A stretch of 64,000 nt of DNA, from contig NC_081410.1 of the NCBI RefSeq assembly GCF_030272615.1, forward strand, positions 120,590,640 through 120,654,639, given 5' to 3'. Positions within the stretch are counted from its first letter, which is position 1. The number at the start of each line of letters is the position of its first letter. Below the pieces are notes generated by a model, which did no database searches, was not told the origin of the DNA, and saw only the letters and a list, made by a program, of their open reading frames with translations. Shown in pieces: positions 12,311 through 23,800 of the stretch. Source of the stretch: Cryptomeria japonica. Lineage: Eukaryota > Streptophyta > Pinopsida > Cupressales > Cupressaceae. The translations under genes were made by a program, and so were the position numbers.

Positions 12311-12589
12311 ATGGTCTAGATTGTTTGGGAGTTGTTTTTTGGCTTTTGTTGTGTAGGGAGTTAAATCTAGTGGCGTGGGTATTAAGAGCCCGATAATCAT
12401 GGAAGACTAAAGCAAGGAAAAACTTTGCACCTTTCCAAGAGGATATCTGGGAGTGGGCCTTGCATACAATGACTTTATAAGATAGAGCTCTGTTTAATTC
12501 TTGATGTAATGTAGCAAGCAACCAAATTTTCTGAATGAGGAAAATCCCTCAAATTTGTAAATGTACTACTATATTGCATATTCTTTTAC

Positions 12590-12712
12590 GGGGCAAGATC
12601 ATAGGTTTTCTCCACCTGACTCTTTCCTACTGGTGCCCCTAGTGAGCCAGGTTGTAATAGGTTTTCAAAATTAATTATTTTTTTTGGCTTTGCCCTTTTA
12701 CTGATAAAAAAA
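12590..12712 (+). mobile_element. 3' end of a second LINE
   Basis: Contains GGTTGTAATAGGTTTTC, then TTTTTTTTGGCTTTGCCC and finally TTACTGATAAAAAAATAAA. This is the typical 3' UTR ending of plant L1 LINEs with a short A-rich tail. The body upstream (about 11050-12590) has no coding capacity I can recognise and may be its 3' UTR. Confidence 0.5.
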
Positions 12713-12940
12713 TAAATTATAATAATAAAATTAATCTCAGATTCAATTATTAATTTGTAGTTTAATATTATATTATTTTATTTATATTTATGTAATATTA
12801 ATTATAATTGGTTTTAATAAAAATAACTATTAATAATTATTACAGTGATAATAGACATTTTCTGAATTACTTAATTAAAAATATTAAATTTATGATTAAA
12901 ATTTATTTACTTATTTTGTATATATTAAAATAATTAACAA
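12713..12940. other. AT-rich spacer
   Basis: Very AT-rich (TAATTA, TTTAT runs) with no gene or element signature. It separates the LINE tail from the next RNase H fragment. Confidence 0.6.
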
Positions 12941-13470
12941 ATTGGTTTGTTAATGGGATTGCCCAGGCTAATCTGGAATTTGCGAAGGTGAAGGTGGTGG
13001 AGTGGTCCAAGCTGAGGGAAGGACGGTATAAAATTAACATTGATGGGGCCTCAAAGGGTAACCCAAGACCGTCGGGAGCTAGATTTGTGGCACGAGATTG
13101 GGAAGGCAATATTGTAGCAATTGGAGCTTCAAAACTTGCGGAGGGAATGAATAATGAAGTTGAGGCTCGGGTGGCTATTGAAGCGTTGAAAATGGGAAAA
13201 AACTTGGGCTTTTGAAAAATACATCTTTAAGGAGATTCCTTGATTATTATTAATGCAATAAAAAGAGTGAAATACATGCCAAGAGTTTGAATAAACATAT
13301 AACTGTTGTCAAGCATTTATTAGAAACTTTTGAGGAATTCGAAGTTGGGCCTATGATGAGATCAAGGAATGACGTGGCAGATAGGCTGTCCAAATAGGTA
13401 GTTACTCTTGATGATGGATTGAAAAGTATGGTGAAAGATTTTCATAATCTTGAGCTTGATCTTTGAGTTG
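12941..13470 (+). pseudogene. LINE RNase H domain fragment
   Basis: 12988-13215 is open and reads YKINIDGASKGNPRPSG, the start of an RNase H domain (first catalytic Asp), then EVEARVAIEAL with the catalytic Glu. After the stop at 13213-13215 the homology continues with stops and frame changes to about 13470 (GDSLIIINA with the second Asp, then DVADRLSK). This is the C-terminal RNase H that plant L1 ORF2 proteins carry. It is a 5'-truncated LINE remnant, independent of the copy at 4353-8830. Confidence 0.7.
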
Positions 13471-16400
13471 GAATAGTACGATGCCGTTTGCAGAAGCTAT
13501 TAATGAAATAGTGGTGGTAGGGTGATATGGCATGGATATCACTTGGTGCTCACAATTGAGGAAGGGTGGCAACTGCATTTTAATAGAGAGTCCATCTTTT
13601 CCTTAATTATGCAAAGACAACAATTAGCATTTATGGGCAAAGTCTGTAGTGCCTCTCCCTAAGTTATCTAGCTCTTTTGTACAACAATAGATCTCTTTGT
13701 TATAACTTAGTCTACTTAATGTTGATTTAATGGTATTTTATGATGCACTAAACCTAATTCATGATGTGAGATCGATTATGATATTGCTTGATTGTTTGTG
13801 AGTGTCTTCTACTGTCTTTGTGATAGGGACGATGTCACATCACTCATTACGAGCAGGATGTGCCATTGTGATTCTCTATCACTTGCTTGTATTATATATT
13901 ATATATGTTGTATCGTGGATTTGTGGATGCGGGATTTGTAGGTACCAAACATCGACTCCACCTGGCTTCATAGGTCTGAGCATGTCTTATCCCAATGGCA
14001 AGTTGATCGGAGATGACATGAAAACCCATTCCACACTCTAGGTTTAAGTTGGTCACCCTTGTCAATTGGTATCTTGGTATGAGTTGTTGTTTAGCGTCAA
14101 CGATCTCTTGAGTTTCCCTTTGTTATCTTGTGTGGCATATTGTGTTTATTGTTTGATTTAATTATTATTAATTAATTAATTAAGTTATATAGTTTAATAA
14201 TGTTAAATTAAATTAATAGATCTATATAGTTTATAATAAATTAAATATCTATAGTTGATAATATAAAGACACATAATTGAGAAAGAGTAATATTGGATAA
14301 ATGATTTTATATCATTAGATAATTATTATCCATTATTTAATTAATTGCTTTGGAATTAATATTATCATTTAGTAAGAAAAGGCTTATTAATTAGAATATT
14401 TATTTATATAAATAGCCTTTGATTTATTATTGTGGCTTTAATTTATTATAGCATTGGTTTATTTATTTATTGGGGTTTGTATTTAATAGGTGATTTTATA
14501 TTATTGATTAAGTATTTATTTATTTATGATCATTGGATAAATATTATCTAATAATTTGAGTATTTGTTTGAACACCTTTGGCTATTTTGTTGATGGGCTT
14601 TATAGTTTATTGTGCCCATGAGTATTATTATTATTTCTCATTTTACACTTTGAGATGATTAATATATTCTTTCTACTTACCCTCTCATTCTATTGGTTGA
14701 ATTTTTGGGTAAGTTAATTAAATAATATCTCGTTATTTTTACCTTGGTTTTTGAGATGGGTTGATTAAATATTATTCTACCTACCCTTTCGTATGATTGG
14801 TTGAGTTATTAGGTAAGTAAATTAACTATTATTTTATTCATATTTACCTTGAAGTTTGAATGGGTTGGTAAGAAATATTATTTTGATTGGCCGACATATT
14901 CTATGGTTTTGGCTTGATTTTATATTTAATGGATTTTCTGTGCATTCACCCAGGTTGGCTTCCAGGAAGAATTTTCCAGCGTATTCGACTTGGCTTTGGA
15001 TTTTGGTTGCTTGAGAATTGTTTTGGTCGTTCTTCATCAAATTCTTGGCTATTCTATTTTCCATGTTGGAGGAATTTTCTTCTTGTGTAATTTATTTTCA
15101 GAAAAGCTTGTATTCTCTGTGATTGCTTAGAAAGACTGTTTTTGGGTAGAATGGGAAAAATAAATTTATTATATAGTTTTGTTGGAAATATTTTATATGC
15201 ACTTTATATCCTAGGGTTAAACTTTATAGCTAGGGAGGAATATTTGGGTCTTGATTGTACGCAGCCGTGAGTGCATTCTGTCTGGGTATTCTGGATTCCT
15301 TCATGTATGTGATTTTGTTGGATTTGAGTGCTTTGGTTTCAATGGAATCTTTTGTTATGTTTTGGGAAGAGTTGGGAAGTTTTGATTGTCCCTGTGAGCT
15401 ATCCCATATCTCTATTTGAGATTGGTTTTCCCAAGACTGTGATTGTTGTTTTGAGAAATTCTTTCCTTATGGCTTATGATTTGAAGATTGGTTTATGTCA
15501 TTCGATTCCTATGATCTGGGCATTTCTTTTGAGCCTTCATTTGTGAAATTTTGATACTTGATCGATTTTATTTTACTCTCGAAAGTTCATTATTTCCCCC
15601 TGTGTATCCGAGTAGTTGCGCTAAAACAACATATGCGCTATCTTACTAGTCGTATGCATTGTTTAATATGTTAAATGCGTTGTTCTGTAAGCCAAAAGCA
15701 CTGTAGAGTAATGCAGAAGTGTTGAATCCTTTGTATATGCGTTGTTTTACCTGTCATATGCGTTATTCTGTTTCTTATATGAGCTAAAGAATTATTCAAA
15801 TGCGCTAAACTGGTTATTTATCCTTTCTCTCGATTTTTCAGAGTTTTAGATTTGATTTACTAGGTTCCTCAGTTGTGTTAGGGATTGTCCAGAGGTTGTG
15901 TTGTGTTGTTGAATACTTTTGGATGCCCGAAGTAATATTTTGGATGCATTATTTGATCATTTGTATTGTTGGCAAGAGGAATAATGCCTTGCTATGTTGA
16001 TGGACTCTTTTATCTATGATGTCATGTGGTCTATGTGACCTATCTAGTATATGTTGTTGGTTCTTGTGCATTTATGATGTTCTATCTTGGTTAGCCGGAT
16101 TGTGTTTTGTGAGCTTTCTTGTTTGAGTAGGGGAGTGGGCTTCCATGAGTCTGCCGAGGCCACGAGGAATAAACTGCTAGGATTCTTGAGTAAGAGAGTT
16201 GTGGTCTAGATTGTCTGGATAGCTCATTGGAGGTTTTCCATTGTAATTGTTAAGTGATAACATAATAATTAATACTAGGTGGGCTGGGTAGAGTAACTCA
16301 TCTAAACAAGATAATAAATGTGTTTTGTGGTGCCTATCTCATGGATCGGATACCAGAGCGAGGTAGAAGATCTGGTAGCCGGGTAAACCGAACTCCTTTG

Positions 16401-16668
16401 ATTTCCTCAAAAGGTTGAAACGGTTCTGCATGTGTATCCTATGTGGTAGCATGTGATGACACTCTTTCCCTACATGTTGATCCTAGTTCCTTACATCTTG
16501 TTGTCGAGTTGCCTTTGGAGGCAACGGTGGATTGTCCAATTGATCTTGTAAAGCTCACATAAGAAATGCCTTCGACGTAATAAAAATAAAAATGATTTAC
16601 AAATACTTAATGCTTATTCCTTATAAATATATATATATAATTTTATTTTTGTCTATATAACTATAGTT
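13471..16668. other. Long non-coding spacer, AT-rich in its middle
   Basis: No supportable gene. 14140-14560 is strongly AT-rich (TTAATTAATTAATTAAG). 14690-14830 has repeated TTGGTTGA..TTGGGTAAG modules. 15600-15810 has a degenerate repeated motif (listed separately). The open frames at 13802, 14887 and 15328 are short with no recognisable domain. Parts may be old LTR sequence; I see no defined ends. Confidence 0.5.
15605..15815 (+). repeat. Degenerate array of TGCGCT / TGCGTTGTT motifs
   Basis: TGCGCTAAAACAAC, ATGCGCTATC, ATGCGTTGTT, ATGCGTTGTTTTAC, ATGCGTTATTCTG and ATGCGCTAAAC recur about every 25-40 bp. The consensus resembles the GCGCTAAAACAAC / GCGCTATT array at 58208-58560 inside the Tat-like element, so this may be the relic of a related element. 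Confidence 0.4.
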
Positions 16669-16685
16669 AAAATAGAATTGTTTGA
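16669..16685. repeat. Target-site duplication, left copy (SINE)
   Basis: AAAATAGAATTGTTTGA, identical to 17299-17315 on the other side of the SINE. Confidence 0.85.
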
Positions 16686-17298
16686 TTTGGGGATGTCCCC
16701 GCAGCGCAGCGGTATGTTGCGATCCCTGTTGATAGGGAGGTTTCATGTTCGAACCCTTGTAGGTACTGTGCATGCTGAATGATGCCCGCTTGTTTTGGTA
16801 CTTTCGGTGGTCCCCCTTGGCAATTGGTACCCACGTTGTGGTTGGTGTTGATGCCTCTTCTTTCGCTGTCCACGCAACACAAATCCTCGTGCTGCGGTCC
16901 CTCTCGTGGCTTCGTTGGTGTTGATGCCTCTTCTTTCGTCGTCCATGCAACACAAAAATCCTCGTGCTGCGGTCCCTCTCGTGCCAAAAATTGCCTATGA
17001 TTCATGATGCCCCCTTGCCAGTTTAAGGAGCGACAAATCCCGTGTTGGAGAGATAAGGAGAATTGTAATGGAGTGATAAGGAGATGTTTGGAGAGATAAG
17101 GCATATGGAGTGATAAGGAGAGATATATATAACAAATATATGTAAGTGTGGCATTCATATCATCGAGGAGGTGTTAATACCTCATCATGTAATCCCTCGG
17201 TGAGGGGGTCTCCCATTGTGTAACCCCCACTGGTTCGTAACTCCAGTTTAAAGCATTCTTAATAAATAAAAATCACAACATTACCGATCAAAAAAATA
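16686..17298 (+). mobile_element. tRNA-headed SINE (about 610 bp) with perfect 17-bp target-site duplication
   Basis: The head starts GGGGATGTCCCCGCAGCGC. An A-box-like AGCGCAGCGGTATG lies near 16702 and a B-box-like TTCGAACCC near 16749, as in tRNA-derived pol III promoters. The body includes a 73-bp tandem duplication (16844-16989), and the 3' end is TTACCGATCAAAAAAATAAA. It is flanked by identical 17-bp repeats AAAATAGAATTGTTTGA at 16669-16685 and 17299-17315, the mark of LINE-mediated insertion. At 613 bp it is long for a plant SINE, partly because of the internal duplication. It lies about 540 bp upstream of the PTAC14 start codon. Minus-strand open frames inside it are incidental. Confidence 0.85.
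16844..16989 (+). repeat. 73-bp tandem duplication inside the SINE
   Basis: GGTGTTGATGCCTCTTC begins at 16844 and again at 16917. The two 73-bp units differ at only a few bases. Together they code for nothing recognisable. Confidence 0.85.
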
Positions 17299-17315
17299 AA
17301 AATAGAATTGTTTGA
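17299..17315. repeat. Target-site duplication, right copy (SINE)
   Basis: Identical to 16669-16685. It follows the A-rich SINE tail directly. Confidence 0.85.
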
Positions 17316-17599
17316 CAATCTAATCATTATCTCTATCCCAAAATAATTTTAAATTTTTAAATTGTAAATAATTTTGCTTTTTATTTTAATGTACACAAGG
17401 TGCATATCCCATTATAGACTTACATCTATCTAAATAAAAAAAAAAAATATAATCATACTATTAAAAATATTTTTTTAAATAATTATAAAATAAAATAAAA
17501 AACCTCTTTATTTTGATAGCTAGAAGTCTAGATAGATGTTTCCCTAAAGGAAGCAAAGCAATATTTTCCTCGGAAAATATCTCTCGTTGTGATTGAAAT

Positions 17600-17834
17600 G
17601 CCACGCTGGCAAAGAGTCGGTCTGCTACCAAGATCCACGTGTCTACTCTGGCTATTGCCGTGGTGTCCACGTGGGACGCTGATGTGGACCCATTTTGGCC
17701 CGAATCAGAGGCTGGGATTATAAGGCGTGTTTTGGATGGACAAAAGAAACCCTCCTGAGCTAAAGGGATAAGTGGACTTTACAGCGACGCTTATTTATGC
17801 CAGAACAAGAAAAACATATACTGAGACGGCGGAC
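17600..17834 (+). promoter_or_regulatory. PTAC14 promoter region with two G-boxes
   Basis: Two CACGTG G-boxes lie at 17636-17641 and 17668-17673, 32 bp apart, both as CCACGTG. Downstream are a TATA-like GATTATAAGG at about 17717-17726 and a GATAAG I-box-like motif at 17767-17772. G-boxes bind bZIP/bHLH factors such as HY5 and PIFs, and I-boxes are frequent in light-regulated promoters (established). A light-responsive promoter fits a plastid-transcription gene, but that is inference. The GC content here is clearly higher than in the AT-rich DNA just upstream (17316-17515). Confidence 0.5.
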
Positions 17835-20800
17835 ATGGGATTCTGTAATGGAGTAAATATTTTCCCTTACCATTCCTATGCAGCAACAAGCTTTTCCTCG
17901 CCTCCAAAAGTGTGGCTTAGTAGATCCTATCGTTCATTTGTCTCAGGCAAATATAATGTCGGCAGTAATTGTACGGGGCAGGTCGGGAGGTCGGGAGTTC
18001 GAATTCCCGGAGGGCGCGAAGTGTTTCGAGTGGTATACTGCAGAGACACGCTGGCTGCAGAATCGCAGCAGACGGAGAGGGCAAGCCAGGTGAAATGCGC
18101 GGCACAAGATGACGTGGATTTGAAGTCGTGGATGCACAAACACGGCCTTCCGCCTTGCAAGGTTGAGCTGAGAGAAAGGGCGTCAAAAGATGGGAAACAT
18201 AAGCCTATACATTACGTTGCTGCCAGTGAAAATCTCCAGGTAGGTGAAGGGGATTACAATTTTGTTCTCTTTTTAATTTAATCAATTATTTGTTAATCTG
18301 GCAGTTCATTAAATGGAGGTTTTGAAATGGGTTAGTGCAGCCAGGGGATATAGCATTTACTATTCCAAGTTCTCTTGTGGTTACGCTGGAAAGAGTACTG
18401 GGAAACGAGACAATTGGTATGCCAATCTTTGATTCTTGGATTTTGTTAATAATTGCATACGTTTGGATTGTGCCATCAAAAGAGACATTGATCTTTTTCA
18501 ATCAAAAGAAGACCAAAGCATGAAAATCCAAAAGTAAAAGAAGAATTTATTGGCCCTAAAAATGAGGACAGCTAATATATTTTCAGCTCTACAAAGTAGA
18601 AGTTAAGACATTGATCTTTTTCAATCAAAAGAAGACCAAAGCATGAAAATCCAAAAGTAAAAGAAGAATTTATTGGCCCTAAAAATGAGGACAGCTAATA
18701 AATTTTCAGCTCTACAAAGTAGAAGTTAAGACATTTTAGCGGCTATCAAAAGGAACAACGATCTTTTTATCAAAAGATAAAACAAAAATAAAATTATGAA
18801 AAAGGATCTATCTATGCTTTAAAAACAAGAAAACTACTCACCACATATGACCTTTGTTTCTCATTTCATTTCTTGTTTCTACTAATACAGTCTACATAGA
18901 AACATACACGCATGCTCTTTCTGCTGTAAAACATACAAACATTACTTATAAGATTTTAGTTTTGCCCTCGTAGGCCCACCACAAATGGTGTCAAATTATT
19001 GATTCCTGAAAGGTTTTCTTTTTCATCACACATTAGTCCTATTTGACTTGTATCCTAGTTCCTAAGTTTTATCTTCTTGGAGACGAATGTCTATGATGTT
19101 CTGGGAGGATACTTGTACTTGCTCCTCTAACTTCTATCACTTACTGTACTTCGATGTAATTTGATATTGATATTCCCAGTCTTCATTAGTGCGGCACAAC
19201 CCCGAAATCTGTCAAATTTGAATTGGTCAAGCTGAACATGACCTCAGGCACTCTCTGTAAATTTGAATCATGTTGTAGGTTCGTGATTGCTTGATTTGGT
19301 TGAACAGTTCCCAATTTTTTGGAGATGGGTTTATAGATAATATGCCACTATATTGTCAAATTCCTTTTAAGTATTTTAAAATTATTGTTCAACTTTTTTA
19401 TAGGGGTAATCCATTCCATATGGTGAGAGCTTTGCAACATGAATTGTTGTTGCAACTTTGCTAGTATTGAAATGGCTTGTCGTGAAATGCTCAATGGTTC
19501 CTTTTTTGAGCAAGTATCATCTCGAGTACTTTATTTTCTTGCATTAAGGTATGTCTGGATGCTTTGGAATTGTTATTGAAAATGTATTGGAATGCTAACA
19601 CACAAAATTACATTGTGGTAACAATTTTGTTTAACATTGTATGACTATAGCTATTGGCTGTAATCTGACTTGTCACGTGATGGTAGGCAGTGCCAATACC
19701 TGTGAACTTAGAATCCTATTCATTATGTTTTCAAATATATCTCGTTGTTTGTTTATTTAAATTTAAACAAACAAGTATTCTCTTTGTTAAGGAATGTGGG
19801 ACAGCACTATTTCTGGGGATTTGTCTGCTAAGTTTAATTTACATTTTGCTATATACATGAACTGTCTATGTTACTTCAAACGTGTTGGAGAATGTCAACT
19901 CAGTATATTGTGAATCTTGGCTGGATTTATGCATCCATGTTTCCTTTTTCTTGGTTCCATCTACTGTTTCACAAAGTTTCATGGTTGGGGAAAGCAGGGA
20001 GGAGGACACGGTTTCACTTTTCAGGGTTTGCAAAATTTTCTAAAATCTGGGGGATGGCACAGGGACAGTGAGGACAGTGAGGGTATGTTTTGATAATAAT
20101 TTTAACATTGTATGACTATAGCTATTCACTGTATTCTGACTTGTGACCTGATGTTAGGCAGTGACAATACCTGTGCATTGTAAATCCTTTTATTTTGGTT
20201 TTCAAATGTTTCTTGTTCTTTGTTTAGTTAAACAAATGAGCATTCCCTTTGTTAAGGCATCATGGGATAGCACTATTTCTGTGAATTTGTCCGCTAATTT
20301 TTGTGGACATTTTGCTAGTTTTGTGAAGTGTTAATGCTCCTCCAAACATGTTGGAGAATGGTAATTCAGGATATTATCAATCTTGGCTGGATTTATGCGT
20401 TCAAACTTCATATTTCCTTTCTGTTGGTTCTATCCAGTGAGTCCTTGAGTTTTGAGAGGGTGAGATGCAGGATGTGGAATGCTGTTTTGGGAATGGCAAG
20501 GGGACAGTGGGGGCTGAGCTTTTAAAATATAACTTAAACAAACTAAAAGCAGCCGAAAAAAAAATACAATGTGCTGATTTTGCAAGAAAACCTCCCTCCT
20601 AGCTTTTTAGGGGTTTTTACTATTTATCAAAATTTTCACAAGAAGTTATCTTTTTTATTTTATGTACCAAATGGAGCAGGTTGTCCAGTCCTGAAAGAGA
20701 AAAGTCTCCTCTAAGTCTTCAAGTGCCTGGGATGTTGGAGACCTTACCTGGATCTTGGGAATGCTTCTCCATGGAAAACTGTTTCCATCATACATTATTT

Positions 20801-23800
20801 TTAATCACAAGGTCAGTTCCTTATGTCTGGTTCACTTGCATCTTCTGTCTATTGAGTTCCTACAATATTAGCTCATAAGAAGTTACTAGTCTGGGTATGG
20901 GTACAAGAAATTCCCTAATTTCTTTCAGACCTAGGTTCACAATGGTTTGGGTATGCCTGCACACAAAAATATATAATAATAAACTGTATAGCCTGCAGAC
21001 AAAAAATAAATAAAAATAAACTGTATAGCTGAATAAACAATATTAACCAAGCATTCGAATGACCTGTTTCTTTTCATATTTCAGATTTCTCCATTTTTGT
21101 TTGACCATATTTATACTTTTAAAAGTGACATCTATTTGAGTATGTTTTCTTTATTTCCATTAGATGTTAATAAATAATAACAAATAGATAATCATAGATT
21201 GTTGAATTATGTGTTAGTTTACTGTAGCTTATGCTTGGCAGCTGTTTTTTTTCAGTACTCAACTTTTTTCAGCTTTTCCTATTTTTAGCTGGGCGCAGAC
21301 CTCTCCTACTTTTTTGTAAATATTCCTGTTTTTAGATTGAGTCATGTCAGAGTTAGCTGCTATTCTTATTTTGGAACAATTTACTCTTTTTTGGCTTTTG
21401 TTTTTGGGTTAAGGTTTCTCTTTCCTAGCCTATGAACTCCACTGAGATGGGGACTTTTCATTGTAAGCCCTGGAGTTCACTTGTTCTATAAAAGAGGCCT
21501 AGGCCACAATGTACCTAGATGGGACATTGTGACTTCTTCAGAAGAGACTCTCTTGCGAGAGAGTATTGTTTGAAATAAAGGGCATGGATTTGTGTACTTG
21601 TAGTTTGAAGGATAATAATGGCCATATCTCATTAATGAAGTAGTTGAAGTTGGATATTGTTTTAGAGGTTTTTGTGGGCTCTTCTCCACCTTGCATGCTC
21701 GGATCAAAGGATGTCATTAATGCTGATGATATGAAGGGTCAACAACCACAAGTCTCTTCTTCAGATCGTTTGAATATGCCAAAGGAGATCTATTTCTAGA
21801 TTATACATTGTTTATGATTATTATGCATTATTCTCCAACTGTAGTTGACATTGCTATGAGCACCATAGTCAATCTGTAAGGAAATTGTAGGGTAGTTCTG
21901 TAAGACTGTAAGCAAATTGTAGGGCAGTTTTAGTGTTTGTTGTCATGGCAGCCTTTGTACTAGCTTCTATTGCCTCCATTGCCCATTATTCATCCCGTGT
22001 ATACGAGTATTATCTTGTTGACCACATTATTAACTTGAGATTTTTTTTTACTTAATGAAATCTAGCTTATTCATATTTTGTAGTCTCACGATGGAATATG
22101 GGATTTTGTCATTCTGGGGAATGCTATTAAAGGCTGTAATAAATCATTATAGTTAAATATTAAGGTTTGTAAGGGATATTTTTGACTTTACTAAATAGGA
22201 TTGATAATCAATTAAACCCTAGATATATTGGCGCTAAACAATTGTTTGGGTTATTAGAGGCAGAGTTCTCCAACTTTCAAAACAAAGCTTCCCAAAGGCT
22301 AGGTACATGTCATGTACCTAGAAGTAACATATTTTGGGACATAAATGGGTTATTTTTTCAATGAAGCATTGATTTTGTAATGTAAGCAGTGGTCTTATGT
22401 TATAGTTTTCTAATGTGAAAAGAGGCTATATATGTGACTTAGGGCTTACATGGTAGGTGAGTCACTGAGGAGTGATTATAAGTTTTTATCCCCACGTATT
22501 ATAAATAGTTCTCTTCTCTCTCATTTTTTCATTTATTTCTTATTTTTCTACTATGAATATAATCACTCGTTTGGAGAAGTATTTTCTCTATCTTCAGAGC
22601 TGCAGGTATAATCCTTTACTTTTGGGTGTGCAGGTTATGTTTTGGATTAGTTGTGCTTGTATGCTTGCAGGTATGATGCATCATGTCATGGATGACAAAC
22701 AAATAGGAAGCTAATGCATGTTGCGAGGAAATGCTGTGAATGATACTAAAGAATTTAGAGGAGCAAATCTGTTATGAAAGGCATCATAGTGCTGGTCTTT
22801 CTTGACCAATATTTTTGGATTAACATTAAAAAATATTATTACATGTTATCAAATTAAGAAATCTGCAAAATTTATTTCGTATTTGGCTACTTTTGCGAAG
22901 CAGTTGTATAAAAGCATGTTTTAGTTAGGGTAAGGTGCAGACATAGGCTACTTTCTTGAAGTTATCACTTTAGTTAGGGTAAGGTGCAGACATAGGTTAT
23001 TTTATTGAAGTTATCTTTCCCATAATGTCATTATTGGAGAAAAGCTTCATATGTCCTGCAAAACAGTTGGCTTGTGTAACAATCTTTAATTCCTTTGAAT
23101 ACGACCTTGCTTCTGCTTATTAGTTCCATATGATAGCAAGAGCCATGTTACATTATTATTGTTTTGCTAAGCTTTTTAAGGAATTCACATTTTTATACCT
23201 ACTTTTGTTGCATTTTATAGTTTGTCGCAGTAAACAGTTTCCAAGATGATCTGCTATATGAATGTGCATAGAACATATAATTCTACATTGAGATATTTTG
23301 GTTTATGCAGTTTCTAATAGGTCTACATCATTATGTGTCCTATTGATTATGAAGATCCTGAATGACTTGCTTACACTAAATATAAATTGTCTGCAGCGGA
23401 GTTGCTTACTACCAACAAACTCTCCGAGCTAGCCTGCTTAGCATTATATTTGATGTATGAGAAAAAGCAGGGAAAAGAGTCTTTTTGGTACCCCTTCATC
23501 TGTGAGCTTGATCGGCAACGAGGAAGAGGACAGCTGGCAGTTGAGTCTCCACTTTTGTGGTCGTCTGAGGACCTAAAGTATTTTACTGGCAGTCCAATGA
23601 AGGTATTATATTTGAAGCAGTTTATATTTTTTCATTGCTCGAGTATTAATAGATAGATTGATTTTGTGCACATGCCTGTTTGGAAGAATTGATATCAAAT
23701 TTCTGTGATGTGTCCTGGATATTCCAGATTACAAAGTCTAGTGACTTTATTAATATAGGATACTTGATTGGGTTGGTGCAGGAAGTTGTGTTAGAAAGGA

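Larger units (their letters stand above)
18417..23396 (+). other. PTAC14 intron 2 (4980 bp)
   Basis: Phase-1 intron with donor GTATGC and acceptor CTGCAG. It holds a recent 123-bp tandem duplication, a diverged duplication of about 466 bp, an LTR-like promoter segment and a 49-bp duplication, all listed separately. The remainder is ordinary AT-rich intron DNA with no supportable gene. Confidence 0.85.

Noticed and set aside
16686-16760. Possible tRNA gene
   Set aside because: A- and B-box-like blocks are present but no cloverleaf can be drawn. Target duplications and an A-rich tail show it is a SINE head.
16621-17158. Minus-strand frames of 70-163 codons with repeated HQHQR/ERDRS motifs
   Set aside because: They lie inside the SINE and its 73-bp duplication and are not conserved coding sequence.
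17772-17834. Upstream extension of the PTAC14 reading frame
   Set aside because: The frame is open from a GTG at 17772, but the first ATG is at 17835 and gives a normal transit peptide.
17917-18186. Minus-strand frames opposite PTAC14 exon 1
   Set aside because: Shadows of the GC-richer exon; the + strand frame has conserved protein sequence and splice sites.
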